Below are positions 17,146 through 25,402 of a DNA stretch of 64,000 bases, piece after piece. The position numbers and the translations under genes are program-made. This DNA comes from a bacterium. GTDB taxonomy: Bacteria > Electryoneota > Electryoneia > Electryoneales > Electryoneaceae. The notes under the pieces are model-generated. The model was not told the origin of the DNA. It worked only from the letters and a program-made list of their open reading frames with translations, and did no database searches. Location: contig JAHLLH010000001.1 in assembly GCA_020444265.1 (NCBI GenBank), forward strand, positions 558,001-622,000. The letters run 5' to 3'. Numbering within the stretch: the stretch's first letter is position 1; each line of letters opens with the position of its first letter.

Positions 17146-20141
17146 CGTTTTCCTCCTTCTCCCACCGGGACGATTGTCCTGTGGTGCTTCCGAACCTGTT
17201 CGACAATCGTTTTCAGTCGGTGGTTATAGGTGTGTTCGTTTTGAATCCGATTTGCTGCTTTTCGCGTACGCTTCACGGCTGGCGCGGGGTGCTTGATGAG
17301 GTATTCAACCAGGTTGGCTGCTTCATCCGCGTCCTCATAGACATTCACTTCATCCTCATCAAACAGCTCAAAAACAGCTTCTTGGCTGTCTGTAACAAGG
17401 ATGCCATCCGCGAGCGGTACATCAAACAAGCGTTGATTCACTGCCGTTGGCATCTGGAAGGATGTTGCATTGATATGCAGAGCACCACGGTAAACTGAGG
17501 CCAATTCGGTGTAATAATCCACGGGTGCGTGTACGACAACCCCATCTATCAATTGGTGCCAGCCATCGTCCCCATACAGTTCCAGCCCAAGGGGTCGTGC
17601 CGACGCAGCTAATTCAGCCCGCAAATTGCGAGTCGCAGTAAGAGCAACAGCTGAAGCATAGTGCAGGAGTTGGCCCAGACTCCATGAATCAATTGACAAC
17701 CCTTCTGCACGCGCAGCGCTTCGGACGGCTTCTGTCGGCTCAATCCGTCCCGCAAGTTGGAACGCCAGCGATCGTTCAAAGAGGGCCGACGGGTACTCAG
17801 TGACATGGGCCTTTTCACGCCACTCTGCAGAGGGGTATATCATTGAATTGGCAACCCAACGAACCTTTCCAGACCCTGTCCGGGGTCCATCCTGCGTGAA
17901 TCTTGAGGGGTCTGCAGCGAGCGGCAAGTACTCGACATGAGTAAAACCGTAGTCCCGCAATTCAGACAAGGTTGCCTTTTCCCACGTAAAGATGTAATCC
18001 TGTTCACTCGGGGGAAGCTTGTGGTCAAGCAGAATGAAACCGGGGCGATCCACATACCAGGAGACAACAGGAAGATCGATCCCATGCAGCAGTTCTGCAA
18101 GTTCACCATCCTGGTCAAAACCGAGGTGATTCACCGTTATAAGCAAATCCGCATCCACACTTGCGAGAAGCAGCCTCTCGATCACATCCCTACGCTGTTC
18201 AAAAGGAAGCGGGATAACCGTATGTCCAAGTGCCTCGCAAGCACGGATGATTTCGTCCTGCAGGTAATAACCGCTGACTGGCACGATGATTGTCAGGCGC
18301 TCTCCTCGCATCCTTGGACGACGGAGTTTGTTCAACAGGTTCTGTTTCGCGCTAAGTCCGTGGGCTGACCCGTTTGTCCCGTTACTTGAAGCAGGAATCA
18401 TGGTAGACGCTTTCGTCTGCCCCATATCGGTGCTAGCTACAGATTTTTCCTGCGCGGCTTTTGTCCACGTTAACGGTAAATGCTCGAGGACGAGGTTCAA
18501 ACTGGAAATGAGCTTATGGTAACCATCAAACAACACACTCAGCATCCCCAACTGATCACCCAATTCCGCGTCAGGAATGTTTTCCCGTTCGAAGCGGAAG
18601 AGGAGTAATAATGGACGCAGCAGTTTGTTCGAGAGATGGCGACGGGTCATCTCTTCGACTCCTCTTTCCACATCAGGTGCGAGAACAGCAAGCTGATCCG
18701 CGTTACGAACCGGATCCTTGGCAAGTTTGATCATTTTGGCCAGCACAACGCGCTTCTCATCCAGTGCATGAAGGAAACGCCCTAAATCCTCTCGAGGAGC
18801 CCCGATGAGAGCATGGAGGTTTCGCGCATCTGGTGCACCAAACAAGCTTGACGCACGCAATGCAACGAGCTCAGCAACCTCATTTGGCTCAACCATGCGC
18901 TGATCCAGATGAGCGGGTAAAAGCGATCGCAGAATCTCTTTCACGATCCCATCGACTTGTGGTACCTGCCTTGTCAGAGGTTGCTTCACCCACATACCCT
19001 GCGCATCAAAATCAGTCACCCAGCCATGTATACCACGCAGTAAATCATCACTCAGAACTTGGAGACCACCTTCTTCCAACATCTGTTCTGCAATTCCAGC
19101 AACTTGCGCAGGCTTGATCATCGAATGGCAGTTGTGATGGGGGCAATCTGTCTGAAAACTACATGGGAAACAGTCGATCCGTGGTTCAAGAATGACATGA
19201 CCACGTCCATAAGGACCTGTTTCGTCGGAAAGTGCACTTCCTAGCGTAATGACAAGGCAGCGAGTCTCAACAGCATTGGCTACATGCATGGTGCCGGTAT
19301 CATTGGTCACCAGCAGGTCGCAATTCTCCAGCAACGCAGCCAATCCCGGGATGTCACTCTTTCCGGCCAAGTTGATTGCCCCTTGACCAATCAGGGCGGC
19401 AACCTCCTCACAGACTTCCGCTTCTGTCTGGGTTCCCGTGAGTAGAATTCGAGCACCGGTATGTCGCACCAGCTGACGGCCTACCTCTGCGAATTTCGCT
19501 GCTTCCCACTGTTTGTCCTGCGCAGATGCGGAAACCTGGATGGCAACGAGGGGAACACGCTCACTTGGACTCGGTAGCATTTCTGCGATGCTATCTTTTG
19601 TCGCTCGCGGAACCTCAATCCTTGCCAGGGATTCACGCTCCTCACCCCCATCCCCTCCTGCGATACCTATTGAGAGGTCAGAGAGATGAATTGGGTTTGC
19701 GCCGCGATTGAGATTTCCTGCAAAGAAGTAACGTACCCAGCTGTTTTCGATACGGCGGTAACCTTGGTTATCCAAGGTCAATCCGGCAATAACGGGGCCC
19801 TTCATCAGACGAGTTAGCAGCGAACTGATGGTGCTGTGAGTGATGTTATAAATTGCTCCATAGTCAGCAGTCAGCAGAGGAGCAAGCTTCTTCTGAAGCT
19901 CCTGCGTGCTATTGCTCAACGAACGTCCACTCTGCCCCAGGCTGACCTGGGCTAGCTGTAGAGTATCGACAGTGATAACACGATCCACGGGAAGCAACTC
20001 TGCAACACCCTCGAAGCCACGTGTCACGATTAGATGAAGTTCGTGACCCGGATGCTGAGCACGGATTCTGCGCAGCATCGGAAGGGTCATCAGGATATCA
20101 CCCAACCTCGTCAGGTTCATGACGGCGATAGGACGAGTCAT
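17142..20141 (-). CDS. GT9-CgeB fusion glycosyltransferase
   Basis: A 999-residue cytoplasmic protein with two complete-looking GT-B modules. Residues 1-360 are a GT9 (heptosyltransferase-like) domain with NLTRLGDILMTLPML at the N-terminus and LVTNDTGTMHVANAV at the donor site, followed by a cysteine cluster (C-x2-C-x5-C-x4-C, CFPCSFQTDC then C). Residues ~360-610 are helical linker. Residues ~610-999 are a CgeB/DUF3880-type domain, with SWYVDRPG, YLPLAADPSRF and NQRLFDVPLADGILVTD. It may transfer two sugars in succession. It overlaps its neighbours at ATGA junctions on both sides. Flagellin glycosylation is inferred from context; donor and acceptor are unknown. Confidence 0.85.
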   Translation of the reverse strand: MTRPIAVMNLTRLGDILMTLPMLRRIRAQHPGHELHLIVTRGFEGVAELLPVDRVITVDTLQLAQVSLGQSGRSLSNSTQELQKKLAPLLTADYGAIYNITHSTISSLLTRLMKGPVIAGLTLDNQGYRRIENSWVRYFFAGNLNRGANPIHLSDLSIGIAGGDGGEERESLARIEVPRATKDSIAEMLPSPSERVPLVAIQVSASAQDKQWEAAKFAEVGRQLVRHTGARILLTGTQTEAEVCEEVAALIGQGAINLAGKSDIPGLAALLENCDLLVTNDTGTMHVANAVETRCLVITLGSALSDETGPYGRGHVILEPRIDCFPCSFQTDCPHHNCHSMIKPAQVAGIAEQMLEEGGLQVLSDDLLRGIHGWVTDFDAQGMWVKQPLTRQVPQVDGIVKEILRSLLPAHLDQRMVEPNEVAELVALRASSLFGAPDARNLHALIGAPREDLGRFLHALDEKRVVLAKMIKLAKDPVRNADQLAVLAPDVERGVEEMTRRHLSNKLLRPLLLLFRFERENIPDAELGDQLGMLSVLFDGYHKLISSLNLVLEHLPLTWTKAAQEKSVASTDMGQTKASTMIPASSNGTNGSAHGLSAKQNLLNKLRRPRMRGERLTIIVPVSGYYLQDEIIRACEALGHTVIPLPFEQRRDVIERLLLASVDADLLITVNHLGFDQDGELAELLHGIDLPVVSWYVDRPGFILLDHKLPPSEQDYIFTWEKATLSELRDYGFTHVEYLPLAADPSRFTQDGPRTGSGKVRWVANSMIYPSAEWREKAHVTEYPSALFERSLAFQLAGRIEPTEAVRSAARAEGLSIDSWSLGQLLHYASAVALTATRNLRAELAASARPLGLELYGDDGWHQLIDGVVVHAPVDYYTELASVYRGALHINATSFQMPTAVNQRLFDVPLADGILVTDSQEAVFELFDEDEVNVYEDADEAANLVEYLIKHPAPAVKRTRKAANRIQNEHTYNHRLKTIVEQVRKHHRTIVPVGEGGKR

Positions 20142-21688
20142 GGCATCACCTCCTCGTCCATTGTGCCCACAAACCGTGCCGTAGCGACCTTCCAGCGTTC
20201 CAGAAGTCCTCGTGCCTGGCGTTGCAGTGCGTCAAAACCTTGCACGTACAACGATTCTCGCTGGAGACGGTAGAGCAGGAGAAATGCAGCTATATCCCCT
20301 GCCTCGTGCTCGAGTTGAAACCATTCCGACTCGAGCTGTGCGAGTGTTTGTGAGTCATTATAACCTGATAGCCCTTCGATTCTCGCCACCATACGCGAAG
20401 CCAGCGCAAGGGCCTGCTCGATCACCTGTGCATCCGATTCAGAAATCGATCCGCACAGCTCATCGAGTCTGCTTCCCTTCTCCTGATCATTCAGAATGGC
20501 TTGCCAAACTGGGCGGAATGTTGCTGCAGGTTCACCGATTAGCCTGTTGCTACCAACACGATAAATCTCTTTCAGGTCGAGGCAACCATCTTCTGCGAAG
20601 CAGGTGTGAAGCAGTCTGAACTGGCCACGAGTCGACGGAAGATGCTCTTCCTCAACACCTAGCTGAACGAGAGCTGCGTTCTCAACTGCTTCAATAGGAA
20701 TGGTCTTTCCACAGCTGCACTGCGCGCAAGGTGTCGTTTCAGGACAGGGATGTGTGTCGGCCAAGGTTTCAAGAATACAATGGCCATCCGCACACGGTGC
20801 AGTGTCTTGTGGGCGTGCCATCGCAAGAAATACCGAAACCGTTTTTGTCCCCACGGCAGCGGCAACATGCAATGGACCAGTATCATTGGTCACCAGCAGA
20901 TCCACCGCTTGCAAAAGTGCGGGAAGTTGCGCCAGCCTCGTCTTGGCGGCAAGATTGTTCGGACGGCGTTTAGTTCCCTCTGCAATCACATCACAAAGTT
21001 CTATCTCACCCGGTCCTCCAACCAGTACGACTGAAACACCCTTGGCAGAAAGAGCATCCACCAGGCTGGTATAGGAAGTTGCAGGCCACTGCCGCAAGGG
21101 GTGGTTCGCCCCTGGATGAATAGCAACAATGGGCCGCGGCAAGGAGTCCAGCAGCGACTGAAATTCGAAATCTAGAGTTTCCGGGTTCAATCGAACTGGG
21201 ATCGCTCCCTTATTTACTCCTGCACCCAGACGATAAACATCCGCCAGGTTGAACGGATTGGTCGCACGGAAATGGAACATCGTAAAGAAATAGCGCATCC
21301 AGTTCCCACGAACCACAAACTCTCCATTAGGCGCACGATAACGTCCCAAGACATCTGCTTCCAGAAGCGAAACGAGGTGAGCGGAAAAGTCATCATGAGT
21401 CAGATTTACGACCCTATTAAATGATTTTCTGCGTAGCTCCTCAACCCATTGTTTCCATGCTTTCCCGGCTCGAAGCATCGATCCATTAGATTCAAGTAGA
21501 TCAGGCAAGAGGGAGGATTCATCGAAGGCAAGAATCTCATCCGCACCTAGCGATTTGGCGAAGTCAGTAAGGTTGCTGGTTACGAGCAGCGATACCCGCG
21601 TTCCAGGAATAGCCTTGAGGCCCTGGATTGCGGGTGTGCTTTGCACGAGATCGCCCATGCGGGCGAGATTAACCAGCAGTATGTTCAC
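20138..21688 (-). CDS. Glycosyltransferase family 9 with helical C-terminal domain
   Basis: A 516-residue protein. Residues 1-350 form a GT9 domain: NILLVNLARMGDLVQSTPA at the start, AIHPGANHPLRQWP in the second lobe and LVTNDTGPLHVAAAVG at the donor site. A cysteine-rich loop follows (CPETTPCAQCSC). The last ~150 residues are helical and resemble the linker of the GT9-CgeB fusion next door. The GTG at 21688 is preferred: AAAGGAG lies six bases upstream and the codon overlaps the previous stop as GTGA; an upstream ATG would add only eight residues. Substrate unknown; GT9 enzymes normally add heptose to LPS core, but position argues for flagellin. Confidence 0.87.
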   Translation of the reverse strand: MNILLVNLARMGDLVQSTPAIQGLKAIPGTRVSLLVTSNLTDFAKSLGADEILAFDESSLLPDLLESNGSMLRAGKAWKQWVEELRRKSFNRVVNLTHDDFSAHLVSLLEADVLGRYRAPNGEFVVRGNWMRYFFTMFHFRATNPFNLADVYRLGAGVNKGAIPVRLNPETLDFEFQSLLDSLPRPIVAIHPGANHPLRQWPATSYTSLVDALSAKGVSVVLVGGPGEIELCDVIAEGTKRRPNNLAAKTRLAQLPALLQAVDLLVTNDTGPLHVAAAVGTKTVSVFLAMARPQDTAPCADGHCILETLADTHPCPETTPCAQCSCGKTIPIEAVENAALVQLGVEEEHLPSTRGQFRLLHTCFAEDGCLDLKEIYRVGSNRLIGEPAATFRPVWQAILNDQEKGSRLDELCGSISESDAQVIEQALALASRMVARIEGLSGYNDSQTLAQLESEWFQLEHEAGDIAAFLLLYRLQRESLYVQGFDALQRQARGLLERWKVATARFVGTMDEEVMP

Positions 21689-23490
21689 ACAACTCCTTTT
21701 TCTTTTGCCCATTTCCCGAACTCATTCATCAGCAGGAATAGCGCTTCGGTCTCGCCCAGATCCCCCTCCTCGCGGAGAATTTTCTGGGCAATCCCATCCA
21801 GCGTCAGGACGTCATCCGGTTCGCCCATTCGCGCGAAGAAGGACGCTAATTCTTGATCGTCTCCAGCCTCTAGCACAAGTGCACGAACCATATTGGGATT
21901 CTCTTCAACAGCGGGAAATTCGCATTGGGCCGCGATCACACGAAGTGCCTCGTCCATCCTGTGACGGTACGTGTGATGCTCGAGCACCCGCCTCCGTGCC
22001 GCTACTGCGATTTCCTTTGCTTCGTCTGGATGAGCCAGGTAATAGTCGATGGCCTTCCGGCAGCTTTCGAGATCGTTGAAAGTGACCACCTCTTTGCCGG
22101 GTTCGAACAGTTCGGCTAGGAGACTTCGTTCATCAACAAGCTGAAACGCACCACACGAAGCGACTTCAAACGTTCTCGGATTAACAAAATCACCGTTGGG
22201 ATTCACCCCTTCGGTATAGGTCGAGGAATGCAGGTTCAGATTGATCCGAGTAGCATTGAAGATTCGGATAATCTCGTCCTGATCTACCCTTTCGCCATGT
22301 TTTTGCAAGTGAGCGGCCAGCAGACCAGCGCCTTCCCAGTCACTTCCCCACAATTTGAAATCGTAATCGGTTAGCCCACTGAAGAAGTGACGACGATTGA
22401 AATACCCCGCCCCCATGTGGCTGATATCTGAACCATAGATGTCCAGTTCAGAATCATTAAGTTCTAGTGATTTATGGACATCCGGATCGGCTGCCAGTGG
22501 CAAATAGTGCACGGCAGGCGCCCCAGCCTGGCGCAATCGCTTTTCGTAGCTGCCTTTCTGGATGTGGAAGAAGACATCGTAGAAGGGTGCGACTCGAACC
22601 CCGTATTCAAAGAGCTCGCCATCCTCAACAAACCAGAATGCAGTCGGAACACCAGCCCGCCTTAATTCTTCCAGCGCTTCCTGTGTGCCGGGGGACTGTG
22701 CCATGAAGAAGACAAGCTGTGCTTGCATCTCTTCGGCACGTGCCAGTACACTTTGACCGAGTAGATTGGTGTACTGTGCCAGTAGAGTTGTTCGGTGCTG
22801 TTGGTTGCTGGAAACGTTTTCCAGTACAGCCTTTGCCGGCGCGAAGGGGGTCGAATCAAAGAGTTCAGCACGATGACCGAGTTGCTTCAGCGCGCTTGTG
22901 ACATAGTGACCGATCGGAACACTGCCACCCAACAGCGCACCTACAACGAGGATTCGCAGTCCGGGGGGAACCAACCCCTTTTCCGACTTGCTGTTCTTCA
23001 CCTCGTCCAATGCGAACGGTGCATACACTCGAACCGAGGGCATCACCACGAGGCTTCCGTCCACCGTGACATCAGCCAGATTGCCTACATGAAGGGTGCA
23101 TCGTTCAAATAGCTTGCCCAGATCGCGGACCTGGATTGCTGCTGAAAACGCTTCGACCGATGGTTCGAGGATATGAATGGTGCGATTGGGCATCGCTTCG
23201 ATCAAGGCTTCTGCCAGATACCCCAACCCCATCCCTAACAGGTAGACTGGACTGTCACCCTCAGCTTGGCTCAAAAGCTTAGACGCCAGCGAACGAGCTT
23301 CTTTCTGCGGAGCATAGCGGCTGTGGACCGCTTGGCCATCACAGAGAAGTGTCGGGTTTCCATCCTTCGCCTGCTCAAGGACGAGATTCCCCAACGGGAG
23401 TGGTGCGGCAAACTGTTCGAACAGGTCGACGCGTCCAGCGTTTCTCAAAACATCCAGATTGCCTTGTAGCATGTCACCCAGCCCACTCAT
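21685..23490 (-). CDS. CgeB-type glycosyltransferase with Maf-like N-terminal region
   Basis: A 601-residue protein. Residues ~1-150 (NLVLEQAKDGNPTLL, HSRYAPQKEARSLA, YLLGMGLGYLAEALIE) look like the N-terminal Rossmann part of motility-accessory/DUF115 (Maf) proteins, which modify flagellin in other bacteria. This resemblance is by eye. Residues ~175-540 are a CgeB/DUF3880-type GT-B domain, with FWFVEDGELFEYG, YLPLAADPDVH, NPRTFEVASCGAFQLVDE and GKEVVTF. The C-terminal 60 residues are helical. It overlaps both neighbours by a few bases (ATGA at its start, GTGA at its end). A role in attaching or extending a flagellin glycan is inferred from context. Confidence 0.8.
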   Translation of the reverse strand: MSGLGDMLQGNLDVLRNAGRVDLFEQFAAPLPLGNLVLEQAKDGNPTLLCDGQAVHSRYAPQKEARSLASKLLSQAEGDSPVYLLGMGLGYLAEALIEAMPNRTIHILEPSVEAFSAAIQVRDLGKLFERCTLHVGNLADVTVDGSLVVMPSVRVYAPFALDEVKNSKSEKGLVPPGLRILVVGALLGGSVPIGHYVTSALKQLGHRAELFDSTPFAPAKAVLENVSSNQQHRTTLLAQYTNLLGQSVLARAEEMQAQLVFFMAQSPGTQEALEELRRAGVPTAFWFVEDGELFEYGVRVAPFYDVFFHIQKGSYEKRLRQAGAPAVHYLPLAADPDVHKSLELNDSELDIYGSDISHMGAGYFNRRHFFSGLTDYDFKLWGSDWEGAGLLAAHLQKHGERVDQDEIIRIFNATRINLNLHSSTYTEGVNPNGDFVNPRTFEVASCGAFQLVDERSLLAELFEPGKEVVTFNDLESCRKAIDYYLAHPDEAKEIAVAARRRVLEHHTYRHRMDEALRVIAAQCEFPAVEENPNMVRALVLEAGDDQELASFFARMGEPDDVLTLDGIAQKILREEGDLGETEALFLLMNEFGKWAKEKGVV

Positions 23491-25097
23491 CAGCTCCTCC
23501 CCGCTCCTGTTCCAGGCGATGGAATCCTTGCGGTGGTACGGCGGGAGCTTGTGCGCAAAGGGAACGACGATCCCTCCCGCGCCTGGGATCGATCCGGTTG
23601 GATCACATACCCCATCCTTGCACGCTGTTTCAGCATCGTTTCAGAATCGCGATCTTTGGGCTGGTTGAGATGGTAGCGTTGCCAGAGTGGCAAGGTGAAC
23701 TCGACTGCATTCCGCTCAACCAGAATACGATCAAGGTGTTCCATCGCTTCCAGGTTCGTCGGATCTTCACGCACAACATGCAGGAAGTGCTCAAACGCAG
23801 TCCACATGGTCACTGGAAGTATGGAACGATTAAAACCGGGTGTCATATCCTGTCCGACACCATAAAGCAGTTTTCCAAGTTCCGTATGAATATCTAGTGG
23901 GTCCGTCGACTCAAGACCGAGGAATCCAGCCGCACCCTTGCCATCGTTCTTGGAAAGTGCACGAGCAGCTTTGACCACGTTCATCATACTCGGTGATACT
24001 TCCGGAAAAGAACCATTTCCATTGCTGGGACTCGCCTTTTGCAACAAATCAGCGAGCAGGTCACGACGGAAGGGTTCAAGCCCCTCCTGCTGCTTGTAAA
24101 GTTCCTCTGCTGTATACTGACGAATCTGTTCCAGTTCGCCCCACTTCAACGAGGCCAGCATGATGCCCCAAAGCGCATCGGCCCGGCTCTCACGAGTGAA
24201 TCGTTCTTTTCTGACCCTCAAACGTTCCAGGTCATTCACAACCTGGTTCGCACGACGCCCAAGAGTGTGCTTTTCCATCACCAGGGTCGACCCGGCGTAC
24301 CCAATGTGTTCGGTCCGCGAGGGGTGATCCAGAAGGTTCTGTACGACGGCTTCGATGTTCGACTGATTAAAGGTCACCAGGGAATAGCCATCTGTGAAGA
24401 GCATCTCTTCACCACGAGCTTGCTCAGTCAGCACAACAGCACCGCAAGCCATCGCTTCGAACGTGCGCAAATTGATACCATCGAACAAAAGTTCGTTTAA
24501 AACAATCCTTGAGCGACGGTACAAATCTGCGACCTCGTTCGGACCAACAGATCGTGCCCCTCCACCATCGACAACGTGAACATCCGTGATCTGACGAAGC
24601 CGATGCAGGATCGCAGATCGTTTCGGCCTCAACTCCGAATCAATCGACCCAACAAAAAGAAGCGGAATATCTCGATCTGTTTCCCTCTTTGGCGGGTAAT
24701 AGATCTCTGGATCGGCAGACAGTGGAAGCCAACGAGCCCAACCAACACCCGCCACCGAAAGCGACCGCCACACTTCATGTTGATCGACCCATACTCGGTC
24801 AAATTGTGAGGCATAATGCCGTTGCCAGTACTCGTTGATCGGGGCGTCGACTGCGTAGAAGGCCATTGGTTGCGTGAAGCGTTCTATGCCACGAAAAAAG
24901 ACCCTACGGTTCAGGCTGTCAACCTGTAGAATGGCATCTGGCTTAAAACCTGATTCATCTACCGCTTCAAACAGGTCATCCCGATCAGGATCGAGCACGA
25001 TATTGTTGCTCGTATCAGGACCGACACGAAGCAGATCATCAACTCGATCTCGAATCGTATCACCGAAATAGGTATCGTTTAACAGAAGAAGCCTCAT
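23490..25097 (-). CDS. CgeB-type glycosyltransferase
   Basis: A 535-residue cytoplasmic protein. Residues 1-310 are a CgeB-like GT-B domain: YAVDAPINEYWQRHY, WLPLSADPEIYYPP, LLFVGSIDSELRPKR and the hallmark NLRTFEAMACGAVVLTEQ, then DGYSLVTF. Residues 310-490 are helical, TPR-like in part (GKLLYGVGQDMTPGF, EHFLHVVREDPTNLEAMEHL). The last ~35 residues are Ser/Arg/Pro-rich and look disordered. It shares ATGA overlaps with both neighbours. CgeB was first described in Bacillus spore-coat polysaccharide modification; here flagellin is the likelier target. Confidence 0.83.
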   Translation of the reverse strand: MRLLLLNDTYFGDTIRDRVDDLLRVGPDTSNNIVLDPDRDDLFEAVDESGFKPDAILQVDSLNRRVFFRGIERFTQPMAFYAVDAPINEYWQRHYASQFDRVWVDQHEVWRSLSVAGVGWARWLPLSADPEIYYPPKRETDRDIPLLFVGSIDSELRPKRSAILHRLRQITDVHVVDGGGARSVGPNEVADLYRRSRIVLNELLFDGINLRTFEAMACGAVVLTEQARGEEMLFTDGYSLVTFNQSNIEAVVQNLLDHPSRTEHIGYAGSTLVMEKHTLGRRANQVVNDLERLRVRKERFTRESRADALWGIMLASLKWGELEQIRQYTAEELYKQQEGLEPFRRDLLADLLQKASPSNGNGSFPEVSPSMMNVVKAARALSKNDGKGAAGFLGLESTDPLDIHTELGKLLYGVGQDMTPGFNRSILPVTMWTAFEHFLHVVREDPTNLEAMEHLDRILVERNAVEFTLPLWQRYHLNQPKDRDSETMLKQRARMGYVIQPDRSQAREGSSFPLRTSSRRTTARIPSPGTGAGRS

Positions 25098-25402
25098 GCC
25101 TCACCTCCCCCGCCGAGGGCGGCCTGTTCGCGCATCAGGTGACGGCTGTAGCGCCGACTGGCATATGGATAACCATCAGGACGGAAAGGCAGCCCACGCG
25201 CCACTCTTGTCCTCGCAGAAGGACGGCCTGGACGTTTTCCCTGCGGCAGTTCACTTGTGATGTAAACAGGTGAACGGTGCACAAAAACGCTGTATGGTGT
25301 TGTAGGAACTGCATAGACTCCGCGATACCCTGCAGGAACCTTTTCCTTGAGGGTCGACTGCTGAGGCTGCTCACCAAAGGTTCGTATCTGTTCACGCATC
25401 AT
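25094..25402 (-). CDS. Unknown small basic protein in the glycosyltransferase island
   Basis: A protein of about 102 residues that I do not recognise. It is strongly basic, rich in Arg, Pro and Tyr (GKRPGRPSARTRVARG, PDGYPYASRRYSRHL), and lacks a signal peptide or membrane helix. It is likely poorly ordered. A start at 25402 (tandem ATG ATG) has GGAG seven bases upstream; a longer reading runs back into the GT9 gene and is less likely. It overlaps its neighbours on both sides, which supports it being a real gene. Function unknown; it could tether island proteins or bind nucleic acid. Confidence 0.55.
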   Translation of the reverse strand: MMREQIRTFGEQPQQSTLKEKVPAGYRGVYAVPTTPYSVFVHRSPVYITSELPQGKRPGRPSARTRVARGLPFRPDGYPYASRRYSRHLMREQAALGGGGEA

